Source: Gammaproteobacteria bacterium (GTDB lineage: Bacteria > Pseudomonadota > Gammaproteobacteria > Steroidobacterales > Steroidobacteraceae). Taken from it: DNA of 32,194 nucleotides. Under the pieces are notes generated by a model, which saw only the letters and a program-made list of their open reading frames with translations, ran no database searches and was not told where the DNA came from. The stretch is from positions 1-32,194 of the forward strand of contig JAJFKF010000086.1 in the NCBI GenBank assembly GCA_021773365.1, given 5' to 3'. Position numbers and translations under genes: made by a program. This document shows positions 6,843 to 15,643 of this stretch, piece by piece; within the stretch, counting starts at the first letter, position 1; each line of letters opens with the position of its first letter.

Positions 6843-9565
6843 TCCTTTGTCAGGCCGATCGACAGATGTCGACCGATCCCACTGGCGTTGGTGGCATCGA
6901 AGTTGAAGCCGTTATTGATGATCAGGGGCGGCGCCTTGTCCAGTACATTCAGGGCCACCAGGGACAGCGTGACCCCCCGCAGCCACGACTGGCTGCCGAT
7001 GAACTGATAGCGCGCGGTCAGATCCGCAGTACTCCAGGAGGAAATCATCGACTCCCTGCCGGGGCGCACATCCTGGTAGCTATCCACATAGTTGAGGAAC
7101 AGGGTGGCGCCGAAAGCTCCGCGGCTCCAGCCGACGCTGTTGCGCAATCGCAGATCGACTGGATAGAACACAGCGTTATAGGTGTTGACTTGCGGGGAGG
7201 CGGACGTGGCCTGATTGAGCTTTTCGAACAAATAGGCGCCACTGATCTGGAAAGCAAACCGATCCGCGCCCACGGTCAAACCATAACTCAGGCTGAAGTC
7301 CAGCCCCGATTCCTGCACGCTGGAAACGTTCACCCTGCGATTGTCGGCAATAACGCCTACATTGCCCACGGTGGCCGGGGCGCCGCTGAAGTTCAGAAAG
7401 CCCGGACTGGCCAGGTAGGCTGCGACCACCGCCGGGTCCGGATTGCGGTCAATGAAATCAGGATGCTGAGCTTCGTTGACCAGCATGTCGAAGAATCCGG
7501 TGATCAGCGGCTCCGCGATGCGATCGGTAAAATCGATATCGAAGTAGGTGAGCGACAACGCCAGACCGGGAACCAACTCCGGCCTGAAATCCAGTCCCGC
7601 CGTCCAGCTGTCAGCCTCTTCGGACCGCAGCATACCGGTATTGCCATACAGCGCGATGGTGGTCGTGGTGCCCGATGGCGCGGTGGATTGTGGATCGGGA
7701 ATCGCGTAGGCAATAGGACGGAGCGGCGAAGCGTTGGTACTGGATTCGTAGAAGCTCGGCGCCCTGAACGAGGTTCCATAGGTACCGCGCAGGTTCAGTC
7801 CGGGGACAGGCGACCATGCCAGTCCGACTTTCGGATTGGCGGTGGAGCCCACGTCGCTGTAGTTCTCGTATCGCCCGGCAATGCTGATCTCCAGCCGCTG
7901 CACACCCGCGCGGGCGTTGCCGCGGCCAACCAGCGGAATCAGCAGCTCGGAGAAGACGGCCGAAACATCGCGCGCATCCTCACCAGCCGTATTTGAGCTC
8001 GTCCCGCGGGATTCAAAAGTCTCGCGCCGATGATGTGCGCCCACCGCCAGCCTGGCCTGTCCGCCGGGCGCGGCGAACCATCCGCCGTCGGCCTTGGCGT
8101 CCAAGGACCATACGCCCGACTCCATGTCCACCGTAACAACCCGGATACCGTTCTGGAACGCCGCATAGTCGGTATGGTTGTTGCTGTACCCGGTGCCGAT
8201 ATCGGCCTGCCAATCGCTGCCGATGTCCAGACGAACACCTACGCCACCGCCGTACTGTTCACCCGCGCGGGGAGAACGAATCTCATTACCGAATGAACTG
8301 TAGGCCGATTCAGTCTTGCGCGTGCTGAACAGGGCTTCGCCCAGTATTTCGACTCGATCAGTCAGACGCTGTGATAGCGCCGCGACGGCACTGTGCTGCT
8401 CGTTGGGCGGAACGATCTCCAGGCCGATGAGAGTGCCGTCGCGAGTGAATTCCCGCTCCAATGCACTCAGCGGGTATCGTCTGGCGTACTCGTAACCGAC
8501 CAATGCACTGCCCGAGCCCCAGTCACCGCCAAGTGTCTGTCCGACCTTGTACTCCTCGTTGCTACCATCGGTCACGTCGCCATAGCGCAGACTGGTCTCC
8601 GCACCCGCGTAACGATCGCGCAGAATAATGTTGATCACCCCGCCAACGGCATCTGAGCCGTAGATGGCCGAAGCGCCATCGGTCAGCACATCGATGCGCT
8701 CGATGGCCGCCAGCGGAATCATGGACAGATCGACGGCCTCGCCCACGCCGACCCGCGATACGCGCCGGCCGTTGAGCAGCGTGAGCGTGGCCTTGTTGCC
8801 CAGGCCACGGAGGTTGGCGCCACTGGCCGAGCCATAGTTCAGATTGGAGCCCTCCCCACCGAGGATGCCGCCCATGGTGTATTCCGAGGTGCCGCCGCGA
8901 AAGTTCTGCGGCAGACTCTCAATGAACTGCTGGGTGCTGGTAAAGCCGGATTGCTGAATGTCCTCACGATCGAAAACCAGCATGGGCGAAGCGCTGGACT
9001 GTGCGCCGCGGATATGCGATCCAGTCACCACGACGGTCTGGGCATCGCGGGCTTCGCCATTGTCGCGACCAGGCCCGGCAGCCGTAGCCGGGGGTTCACC
9101 GGCTTCACTGGCGATGGTACCGGCCCTCGCCAGGGTGAATTTCGCCGCCGTGGGGGCAGTGTACGCACCGGAACGCAAGTCATCGCGCTTACCGATGTTC
9201 CGTCCCGCGCTTGCGCCGGAAGAGGGCCCGGGCGCTGTTTGAGAAACAGCCACTGTCCTGGAGTTGATGAACTCAAAGTGCAACCCCGAGCCCTGCAGCA
9301 ACAGATTCAGCGCCGCCTCAGGCGTGAACTGCCCTTCGATTTTCGGCGCCAGCAGGCTTGCCGTCACTTCCTCTGCCGTATAGATCACCTGCAGCCCGGT
9401 CTGTCGCGCCAGCCCGTTCAGCGCATCGCGCAGCGGCTGCTCCGGCATGCTGAAACTGAGCGGCGCCGAGGCAGGCTGAGCTTCCACCGGGCTGCACCGC
9501 AACAACCCCGCCATCGTGCAGACGACCATACAGGCCATGTTGGCTATACATAGAGTAGTTTTCAT
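6836..9565 (-). CDS. TonB-dependent receptor with N-terminal STN signalling domain, locus 1
   Basis: An outer-membrane transporter of the transducer class. From the chosen ATG at 9565 the protein begins with a signal peptide (MKTTLCIANMACMVVCTMAG), then an STN (secretin/TonB short) domain over residues about 33-105, a linker, and a plug domain from VVVTGSHIRG through LRGLGNKATLTLLNGRR and GSDAVGGVINIILR. A long beta-barrel follows, ending in a terminal Trp as usual for outer-membrane proteins. The frame is open 150 bases further upstream, but GGGGAG around 9575-9580 is well placed for the ATG at 9565. The STN domain and the divergent sigma/FecR pair at 9718-11324 indicate FecA-type surface signalling. 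It heads the operon with peptidase 1 and propeller 1. The large barrel fits peptide or glycan ligands as well as siderophores; the peptidase neighbour favours a peptide-containing ligand. Confidence 0.92.
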   Translation of the reverse strand: MKTTLCIANMACMVVCTMAGLLRCSPVEAQPASAPLSFSMPEQPLRDALNGLARQTGLQVIYTAEEVTASLLAPKIEGQFTPEAALNLLLQGSGLHFEFINSRTVAVSQTAPGPSSGASAGRNIGKRDDLRSGAYTAPTAAKFTLARAGTIASEAGEPPATAAGPGRDNGEARDAQTVVVTGSHIRGAQSSASPMLVFDREDIQQSGFTSTQQFIESLPQNFRGGTSEYTMGGILGGEGSNLNYGSASGANLRGLGNKATLTLLNGRRVSRVGVGEAVDLSMIPLAAIERIDVLTDGASAIYGSDAVGGVINIILRDRYAGAETSLRYGDVTDGSNEEYKVGQTLGGDWGSGSALVGYEYARRYPLSALEREFTRDGTLIGLEIVPPNEQHSAVAALSQRLTDRVEILGEALFSTRKTESAYSSFGNEIRSPRAGEQYGGGVGVRLDIGSDWQADIGTGYSNNHTDYAAFQNGIRVVTVDMESGVWSLDAKADGGWFAAPGGQARLAVGAHHRRETFESRGTSSNTAGEDARDVSAVFSELLIPLVGRGNARAGVQRLEISIAGRYENYSDVGSTANPKVGLAWSPVPGLNLRGTYGTSFRAPSFYESSTNASPLRPIAYAIPDPQSTAPSGTTTTIALYGNTGMLRSEEADSWTAGLDFRPELVPGLALSLTYFDIDFTDRIAEPLITGFFDMLVNEAQHPDFIDRNPDPAVVAAYLASPGFLNFSGAPATVGNVGVIADNRRVNVSSVQESGLDFSLSYGLTVGADRFAFQISGAYLFEKLNQATSASPQVNTYNAVFYPVDLRLRNSVGWSRGAFGATLFLNYVDSYQDVRPGRESMISSWSTADLTARYQFIGSQSWLRGVTLSLVALNVLDKAPPLIINNGFNFDATNASGIGRHLSIGLTKEW

Positions 9566-9602
9566 TGCGGTCATCTCCCCGGTTCGCGACGTTCCTGCTT
9601 CA

Positions 9603-9636
9603 GTAGTGTCGCAACCGCCGGGAAAGTCGTAGTGTC
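9603..9636. repeat. direct repeat GTAGTGTC, two copies 26 bases apart, between receptor 1 and sigma 1
   Basis: The octamer GTAGTGTC occurs at 9603-9610 and again at 9629-9636, in the short gap between the divergent receptor 1 and sigma 1 genes. It lies just upstream of the receptor start, where promoter or operator elements are expected. Its role is unknown, and an 8-base repeat can arise by chance. Confidence 0.35.
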
Positions 9637-9717
9637 CGGAGACTTGATTCAGGTTTCGACTACGGGATTTCGCGCAAACTCCACACTGGGTGATTAGGGG
9701 CTGTCTGTCGAGCAATC

Positions 9718-10254
9718 ATGAACGAGCGATCCGAGGATACAACGCGGGAGGCCAGTTTCGTCGGCGCGACCTTCCGCCGCTACGGACCGGAGCTGCAGCA
9801 CTACCTGCTGCGGCGCCTGCCGCGGGCGCAGGATGCCGAGGATGTGATCCAGGAGGTGTTCATGCGACTGCTGCGCATCAAGGACAGCACGCTGGTACGC
9901 GACCCGCGGGCCTACATTTACGGCATTGCACTGCACGTGGTGCGCGAATTCCGCATACGTGCGGAGCGCACCGGCACCTGGCTGACCTTCGATCCGGAGA
10001 GTATCCGCTCCCTGGCTGAGCATCCGGCGGCGCTGTCACCCGATGAACTGCCGGACCATCTGGATATGCAGCGGCAGATTGAACGGGCGCTGCAGAAGCT
10101 GCCGCCGCTGCATATGACCATCTTCGTCCTGCACAAGCGTGACGGTTACTCCTACGAGGAGATCGCCGGGAAGCTGGGCCTGTCGGTGCATACGGTGGAC
10201 AAGTACCTGGTGCAGGCCAAGGCCTGGATCCGCGCCCTGCACTGGGACCGCTGA
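9718..10254 (+). CDS. ECF RNA polymerase sigma factor, FecI-like, locus 1
   Basis: A 178-residue extracytoplasmic-function sigma factor. Region 2 covers about residues 14-80, with the characteristic DAEDVIQEVFMRLL helix followed by DPRAYIYGIA. Region 4 covers about residues 115-170, with a helix-turn-helix in YSYEEIAGKLGLSVHTVDKYL. Regions 1 and 3 are absent, as in all ECF factors. The FecR anti-sigma gene follows after 17 bases, and the receptor with STN domain is divergent 152 bases away, which is the standard FecI-FecR-FecA arrangement. It should direct transcription of the receptor 1 operon when FecR1 relays ligand binding. The start ATG at 9718 has only a weak ribosome-binding sequence. 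Confidence 0.92.
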   Translation: MNERSEDTTREASFVGATFRRYGPELQHYLLRRLPRAQDAEDVIQEVFMRLLRIKDSTLVRDPRAYIYGIALHVVREFRIRAERTGTWLTFDPESIRSLAEHPAALSPDELPDHLDMQRQIERALQKLPPLHMTIFVLHKRDGYSYEEIAGKLGLSVHTVDKYLVQAKAWIRALHWDR

Positions 10255-10271
10255 ATGAAACGGGTGTCGTC

Positions 10272-11324
10272 ATGAAGCCGATGAACGAAGATGATGTCAG
10301 GATCGCCACGGAAGCGGCGCGGTGGCAGCATGCCCTGGCACGCGGCGGCGTGACCGAACGGGCGCAATTCTGCGCCTGGGTGAAGATCTCGCCGCGGCAC
10401 CTGCAGGAGTTCCTGCTGATGGAGGCGCTGGATGCAGCCAGCGAAGGCATTGATCCACAGCGGCGGATCGACACCACGGCTGGGGTCGGCACCGCTGACA
10501 ACATCGTGCCATTGGTCGAATCCGACCAGATGCGGTCCGCACCTTCGTCTACCCGCGGAAATCGGCGCATTTACGCCGCTGCGGCCGCCATTGCAGTGAT
10601 AGCGGTGGTGGCGCTCGCCATCGGTTCGCAAGTTTCCTGGGATGGATGGCGGCAGTACACCACGGCGATCGGCGAGCAGCGGGCACTGGAGCTGAACGAC
10701 GGTTCAGTCGTCCAGCTCAACACCAAGTCACGCATAGCGGTGCGGCTCAATGTGCGCGAACGTGAACTGCGTCTGCTTGAGGGAGAGGCCCTGTTCAAGG
10801 CGGCGCCCGATGCCACTCGCCCGTTCAGGGTGTTCACCGGTCTGGCGTTCGTGCGGGCAGTGGGCACACAGTTCAACATCAGCCTGCGCAGCGGCGGCGA
10901 GACAGTCGTGACCGTGCTCGAGGGACGCGTGCACGTTGAACCACATCCCCTGCTGCACTCACCGCATCCGGATGGGGAAATGCTGGAGGCTGGAGAAAGT
11001 CTGCGCATCGATAGCGAAGGGGCCATGAAGCGTGAAGCAACCGACATGGCGCAGGCGGCGGCCTGGCGTCAGCGCCGCCTGGTATTTCGTGAGGAAACCC
11101 TGGCCAGCATCGCCGCTGAGTTCAACCGCTACAACCGCAGCCCGCAGATCGTAGTGGAAGGAAACGAAGCACGCAATGCCCGTTACGGTGGCACCTTCGA
11201 TGCAGACGATCCGGAGTCGCTGGTGCAGTTTGTACAGACCAAGGGCAGGCTGTCGGTGGAGCACAAGGACGACCGGATCGTCATTCGTTTGCAGCGCCCG
11301 GCGATCACTCATTCCGCGGAGTGA
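10272..11324 (+). CDS. FecR-family anti-sigma factor, locus 1
   Basis: A 350-residue inner-membrane regulator that holds the ECF sigma factor and receives the signal from the STN domain of the receptor. The N-terminal cytoplasmic DUF4880-like part (residues about 10-55, with RWQHAL...FCAWVKISPRHLQEFL) precedes one transmembrane helix at about 100-119. The periplasmic FecR domain follows (about 131-223: GEQRALELNDGSVVQLNT, VRAVGTQFNI, TVLEGRVHVEP), then a C-terminal STN-like module (LASIAAEFNRYNRSPQIVVEG). Its last 20 bases overlap the 3' end of the convergent peptidase 2 gene, so there is no room for a separate terminator between the two loci. Confidence 0.92.
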   Translation: MKPMNEDDVRIATEAARWQHALARGGVTERAQFCAWVKISPRHLQEFLLMEALDAASEGIDPQRRIDTTAGVGTADNIVPLVESDQMRSAPSSTRGNRRIYAAAAAIAVIAVVALAIGSQVSWDGWRQYTTAIGEQRALELNDGSVVQLNTKSRIAVRLNVRERELRLLEGEALFKAAPDATRPFRVFTGLAFVRAVGTQFNISLRSGGETVVTVLEGRVHVEPHPLLHSPHPDGEMLEAGESLRIDSEGAMKREATDMAQAAAWRQRRLVFREETLASIAAEFNRYNRSPQIVVEGNEARNARYGGTFDADDPESLVQFVQTKGRLSVEHKDDRIVIRLQRPAITHSAE

Positions 11325-13803
11325 ACTCCTCGAACCAGGCAAAGATCCGCTGCCAGAAATCGACGATGTTGGCCGGCCCTTGCAGCACGTGGCCTTCGCC
11401 CCAGTAGCGCACGAACTGCGCGCGCTTGCCCTGCCGGTACAGGGACATGAAGAATTCCTCCCCCTGCTGCATGGCCACGTAGTCCATGTCCCCCTGCACG
11501 ATCATAAGCGGCGTCTGCACGCGATCGACGTAGAAGATCGGACTGTTGCGCAGATACCGCCCGGCATCCTCCCAGGGTGCCCCGCCCATGCGGATCTGCC
11601 CGCCTTCAGATAGCGTGACGGCGAACAGATTTTCATGCGGCTGATCCAGGTAGCGGTAGCGGGCATCGAAGACCCCGTACAGACTGATCAGATTGGACAG
11701 TCCCGCCAGCGCGACGGCTGCCTTGAAGCGATGAGTCTGCGTGACGAGGCCATAGGTAGAGTAGCCGCCGAAGCTCTGCCCGGCCAGGAACAGGCGCTCT
11801 GGATCGGCGATGCCCAACTCCACGACCTTATCGACGGCGGGCAGGACGCCTTCGGGCAGGCGCAGCATTGGATCGTCGGTTTGTCCTTCGGGCTTCAGCG
11901 GCATGCTGGGCATCAGCACGGCATAGCCCTGCGCCGCGGGGATCTGCAGACTCAGCGCGTGCACAGAGCCGATGCGGTAGTGTGACGAAGGCGGTGCATC
12001 GGTAATCATGGCGCCCGCGTAAACCCAGGTGAGCAGCGGATAGCGCTTCCCCGCCTCATAGCCCACCGGCAGGATGAGGCGGCCCTTGAGTTTCTCGCCG
12101 TTGAGGCTGGTGTATTCGATCAGCCTGAACTCCCCTTCCGCGACGGCGCGCAGAAAATTGTTCGCAGCCATCAGCTCATCGACACCTTCGCTTTCGCGCG
12201 ACGTTCGCCGGACGAAGGTACCGTTGCGCCCCTGCTCGGCGAACACGGCTGACCCGGTTGCCGACGCATATGCCATCAGAGTCGCTTCCGCAGCCGGCTT
12301 GGGCAGCGGCTGAATTGCGCCGCTTGCCAGGTCGAGCAGGTAGTAGTCGGCCGGCTGAGCGGATTCGTATGTCGAGAAGATCAGCCTGTCGCGCGCCCGA
12401 GCGCGGGGCAGCAACTCCATGGTGCCGCGGTCGTTGTAGTACGGCCATACCACGTGCCGCACTTGCGGCCCGAATCCCGCCGTCAGCGCTCGGACCTCTC
12501 CTTTCGGCGTGATTCCCACAAGTTCATCGTCCGCCAGTCCGACGAACATCCTGCGTTCAGTCCCGACAAAGAGCTGTTCCGGAACGTTCTCCAGCGATTC
12601 GGTAAGCAACCGAGAAGCGCCATCACGACCGACCAGCCACCAGTCGCGCCGGTCGGTTACGGCGGGCCGCTTGCCGTCCGCCATTTTCGCCGCCAGGACC
12701 AGCAACTCACCGGCGGCGGTCCATTCTAGTTGCGGCTGCTTGCGGATGACCGGCGCGGCATCGAGCTCGCCGAGCGTAAGGGCTGTAGTCTTTCCCATGG
12801 CGCGGTGGTACCAGAACAGCCGGGGCGCCTCATTGCGCGAGGCGCCGAACCCCAGAAACACCAGGTGCGCACTGTCCGGCGACCAGCGAACCGAATCAGT
12901 CAGAACGTCGGCGGATAACGCCGCGCCGGCTACCAGAGTGCGCCCCTGCAGATCCACCACTTCCACCGTGAACCTGCCGCTCATGCTGTCGAAACGAAGT
13001 TCCTCTCCGGCTCTTGGGGTATAGGCGGTGACCTGCCGGGTGTACGCCACGGCCTGACCATCAGGCGCCATCGCCCATTGATCGATGTTTCCCCGCGCGA
13101 TGACGCTGCTTTGTCCGGTTTCGACGTCGATAAGCGCCAGATGCCCTTGCGGCCGCTGACTGAGATCCACCGGCACGCCGCTGCTCAGCACGCTGGCGGT
13201 CACCTCTCTGCCGGCCGGCGCCTTGCCCCAGGCCGCGGTCGCCCGTTGCGGAGTCGTGACTTCCACCACCATGTTCCAGGGCTGCTCACCCTTCGCCAGC
13301 AGCGGGCAGACAATGCGTTTCGAGTCGGCCCAGCCGCAGGGCTTGCCGACAACCAGTTTCACGCCGTGATCGGTGAGCTGGCGAATATCACCGCTCTTGC
13401 TGTCCCACACCCAAAGGCGGACGTTCCCCCCGCGGGTAGAGAGCAGGGCCAGATAACGCCCGTCCGGCGACCAGTCCGGCATCCACCAGCCCGAGCTGTC
13501 GCTCGCGCCGTTGGTGAGATTGGCCGGCTCGGCGCCCGGTGCTGCCTGCAGCCACACATCGGCGCCGGCGTTGCCCCAGAGAAATTCCCATTTGTGATTG
13601 GCCAGCGTCTTCTTCGCCCGCACGCGCGTGAAGGCGAAAGCCCTGCCGTCGGGCGCGAAAGCGCTGTTGCCACCGTGGTAGGTGCCGATCTGCTCGATCT
13701 CGAACATGTCCTGCACGCGCATGGGGCGTTGCGTCGTATCGGCAGCGGCGGAACCGGCCCAGACCGGAAGCAACAGCAGGACCAGCAGGGGCAGCTTCCT
13801 CAT
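11305..13803 (-). CDS. secreted S9 family (prolyl oligopeptidase-type) serine peptidase, locus 2
   Basis: An 832-residue peptidase with a clear Sec signal peptide (MRKLPLLVLLLLPVWAGSAAA). An N-terminal beta-propeller of WSPDG-type blades is followed by an alpha/beta hydrolase domain with Ser about 677 in GQSFGGY, Asp about 774 in GDMDYV and His about 805 in GEGHVL, an intact S9 triad with the canonical GxSxGG elbow. Its ATG overlaps the stop of the propeller 2 gene by a single base (TGATG), so the two are translationally coupled. It is the last gene of the locus 2 operon. The C-terminal domain is clearly related to peptidase 1. It probably processes a peptide ligand in the periplasm or at the surface; no specificity can be read from the sequence. 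Confidence 0.92.
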   Translation of the reverse strand: MRKLPLLVLLLLPVWAGSAAADTTQRPMRVQDMFEIEQIGTYHGGNSAFAPDGRAFAFTRVRAKKTLANHKWEFLWGNAGADVWLQAAPGAEPANLTNGASDSSGWWMPDWSPDGRYLALLSTRGGNVRLWVWDSKSGDIRQLTDHGVKLVVGKPCGWADSKRIVCPLLAKGEQPWNMVVEVTTPQRATAAWGKAPAGREVTASVLSSGVPVDLSQRPQGHLALIDVETGQSSVIARGNIDQWAMAPDGQAVAYTRQVTAYTPRAGEELRFDSMSGRFTVEVVDLQGRTLVAGAALSADVLTDSVRWSPDSAHLVFLGFGASRNEAPRLFWYHRAMGKTTALTLGELDAAPVIRKQPQLEWTAAGELLVLAAKMADGKRPAVTDRRDWWLVGRDGASRLLTESLENVPEQLFVGTERRMFVGLADDELVGITPKGEVRALTAGFGPQVRHVVWPYYNDRGTMELLPRARARDRLIFSTYESAQPADYYLLDLASGAIQPLPKPAAEATLMAYASATGSAVFAEQGRNGTFVRRTSRESEGVDELMAANNFLRAVAEGEFRLIEYTSLNGEKLKGRLILPVGYEAGKRYPLLTWVYAGAMITDAPPSSHYRIGSVHALSLQIPAAQGYAVLMPSMPLKPEGQTDDPMLRLPEGVLPAVDKVVELGIADPERLFLAGQSFGGYSTYGLVTQTHRFKAAVALAGLSNLISLYGVFDARYRYLDQPHENLFAVTLSEGGQIRMGGAPWEDAGRYLRNSPIFYVDRVQTPLMIVQGDMDYVAMQQGEEFFMSLYRQGKRAQFVRYWGEGHVLQGPANIVDFWQRIFAWFEEFTPRNE

Positions 13804-15596
13804 CAGTTCGCTCTCCGGATGACGTCGAAAAGAATGAATGGATAGTCAGGCTCCTCGCCCATGCCCGACAGCCGCCAGTTCAGCGTGCGGACCGGCGAGC
13901 GCGTGCCGGGCGCAAGCGACTTGCCGTCGAGCGGCATCGACCATAGCGCGCCGACGCCGCCGATTTCATTGTCGGCGTTGGTCGCAGTGAATCCGGGCAG
14001 ATTGACCCGGGCTTCCTGCAGCGTGATCGCCAGCGGACCATCTACAGGAGACTGAGAGACGTTCTCCAGATAGACCTCGCAGGAAAAGGTCTTCCTGTCC
14101 CAGTCGAAGCCACATTTCTCTGTGCGCAGCTTCACCTGCACGCTGACGTGGCGGGCGGCCGCGGCCGAGGCATCGGGCTTTCCGTCGACGGTGAATGAGG
14201 TCAGGGCCAGCTGCATCACGCCCGAGGCGCCGTCGATCCACGCGGCATGGAACACGCCGTCTCGGCCGGCGGCCAGTCCCTGCGTTTCCCCGCCGTTGGC
14301 AAAGCGCGTTGCGACCATCAGCACGTTCAGGCCCTGTCCGTGAACCTCGGCACCATCCTCGGTGCGCGGGTAATCGACCACCCGCGGATCCATTACCCAG
14401 TTGCCCGGCGCCGGCGCACAGGTGGGCTTTCTGCCGGTGGTGACATTCGGCAGAAAGGTCCTGCCGCCGTCCAGCGACGCGGAGAAGTACAGGTCGTAGC
14501 AGGCATCCCTGTGGGCGCGTCTGTCGTTCCACACCACACCGACCGCGCCGTCTTCATTGACGGCGACCATGGGATTGGAATGGTCGGCCGCTTCGCTGTT
14601 GTCGTTGACCGTCACCGGTTTGGACCATGATTTTCCCAGATCCGTGGAGTACATCAGCTTCACGTCATTGCGGTCGCCTTTCATTTCCGTCCACACCAGG
14701 TAGAGCCGGTCGGCAAAGGGACCCGTGCTCAGGTCGATGGCGCTGGAGAATCCGGCCATGGTCTTGTCGGCGCGATAGCCTTCGGCAGGCTGGCGGAAGG
14801 AATGGACAATTGGCGTGATCGCGTAGCTCCGGCCGCCATCTCCCGAGGTGGCCACCCGCCAGTTCCAGAGCTTGTCCCTGGGGTTTTCGCTCATCGCGGT
14901 GGTAGTGGTGAAGGGGAACACCGCCGTGCCGTCGCGGGCGACCAGCATGTGGCCGAAGGTAAATGGATTCTCCTTGCCGGCGCCCTGGATCAGATACGGC
15001 TGTTTGAATGTCTCGCCGCCGTCATCGGAGGGCGCGATCGCCAGACTCATGACGGCCTTGCCTTCCAGGTTCTTCGCCATGACGGTGGCGGCGGCGTATA
15101 TGCGACCTTTGAAACGGCCGTAGTTGTCAATGGCCATGAACTGGCGATCAAACCCTTCGGCGCCGGCGATGAGGGTGGCCGCGCCCCAGGTTCTGCCACC
15201 GTCGGTGGAACGGCTCACCCACAGACCGTCGCTGTTGTTGCTGCCGAAATAGCCGATGCCACCGGCATCGAAATAGGTGATGGCATCCCAGCCCTCGGCC
15301 AGCACTTCCGCACCTGCCTGCAAAAGGCCCCGCTGCCAGGTCCGGCCGCCGTCATGGGTAGCATAAACCGTCGCCCCTGCGCCTTCGGGTCCCACTTTGC
15401 AGGCCGTGGCCAGCATATTGGCAGGGTTCGCCGGATTGACGGCAAGGAAGGACTCGCCGTGAGGTACCTGCGGGCGGTCGATCGAGATGATTGTGGTGGC
15501 GCTTACCTGGATCGGCGTCGGCGCCGCTGTGGCGGCGTGCGCGACTCCGGCAGCTATCAGGACCAAGCACAGCTGCAAGGCATTGGGATTTGGCAT
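13803..15596 (-). CDS. exported Asp-box (sialidase-fold) beta-propeller protein, locus 2
   Basis: About 597 residues. The start at 15596 is preferred over the ATG at 15614 because GGAG sits about ten bases before it, and because it begins directly with a Sec signal peptide (LQLCLVLIAAGVAHAATAA). Asp-box motifs recur: THDGGRTWQR, STDGGRTWGA, SDDGGETFKQ, SGDGGRSYAI, STDLGKSWSK, SLDGGRTFLP. A C-terminal beta-sandwich-like module follows (from about VSVQVKLRTEKCGFDW). It is related to the protein at 2690-4369 over its length but is exported by an ordinary signal peptide and not as a lipoprotein. It lies between receptor 2 and peptidase 2. Exo-sialidase is the usual automated name, but a binding role is equally plausible because I see no defined catalytic residues. 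Confidence 0.87.
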   Translation of the reverse strand: MPNPNALQLCLVLIAAGVAHAATAAPTPIQVSATTIISIDRPQVPHGESFLAVNPANPANMLATACKVGPEGAGATVYATHDGGRTWQRGLLQAGAEVLAEGWDAITYFDAGGIGYFGSNNSDGLWVSRSTDGGRTWGAATLIAGAEGFDRQFMAIDNYGRFKGRIYAAATVMAKNLEGKAVMSLAIAPSDDGGETFKQPYLIQGAGKENPFTFGHMLVARDGTAVFPFTTTTAMSENPRDKLWNWRVATSGDGGRSYAITPIVHSFRQPAEGYRADKTMAGFSSAIDLSTGPFADRLYLVWTEMKGDRNDVKLMYSTDLGKSWSKPVTVNDNSEAADHSNPMVAVNEDGAVGVVWNDRRAHRDACYDLYFSASLDGGRTFLPNVTTGRKPTCAPAPGNWVMDPRVVDYPRTEDGAEVHGQGLNVLMVATRFANGGETQGLAAGRDGVFHAAWIDGASGVMQLALTSFTVDGKPDASAAAARHVSVQVKLRTEKCGFDWDRKTFSCEVYLENVSQSPVDGPLAITLQEARVNLPGFTATNADNEIGGVGALWSMPLDGKSLAPGTRSPVRTLNWRLSGMGEEPDYPFILFDVIRRAN

Positions 15597-15643
15597 GTCT
15601 GGTGGTCTCCGCATGAGCGACGCGCGCGGCCTGGTCTGACGGG

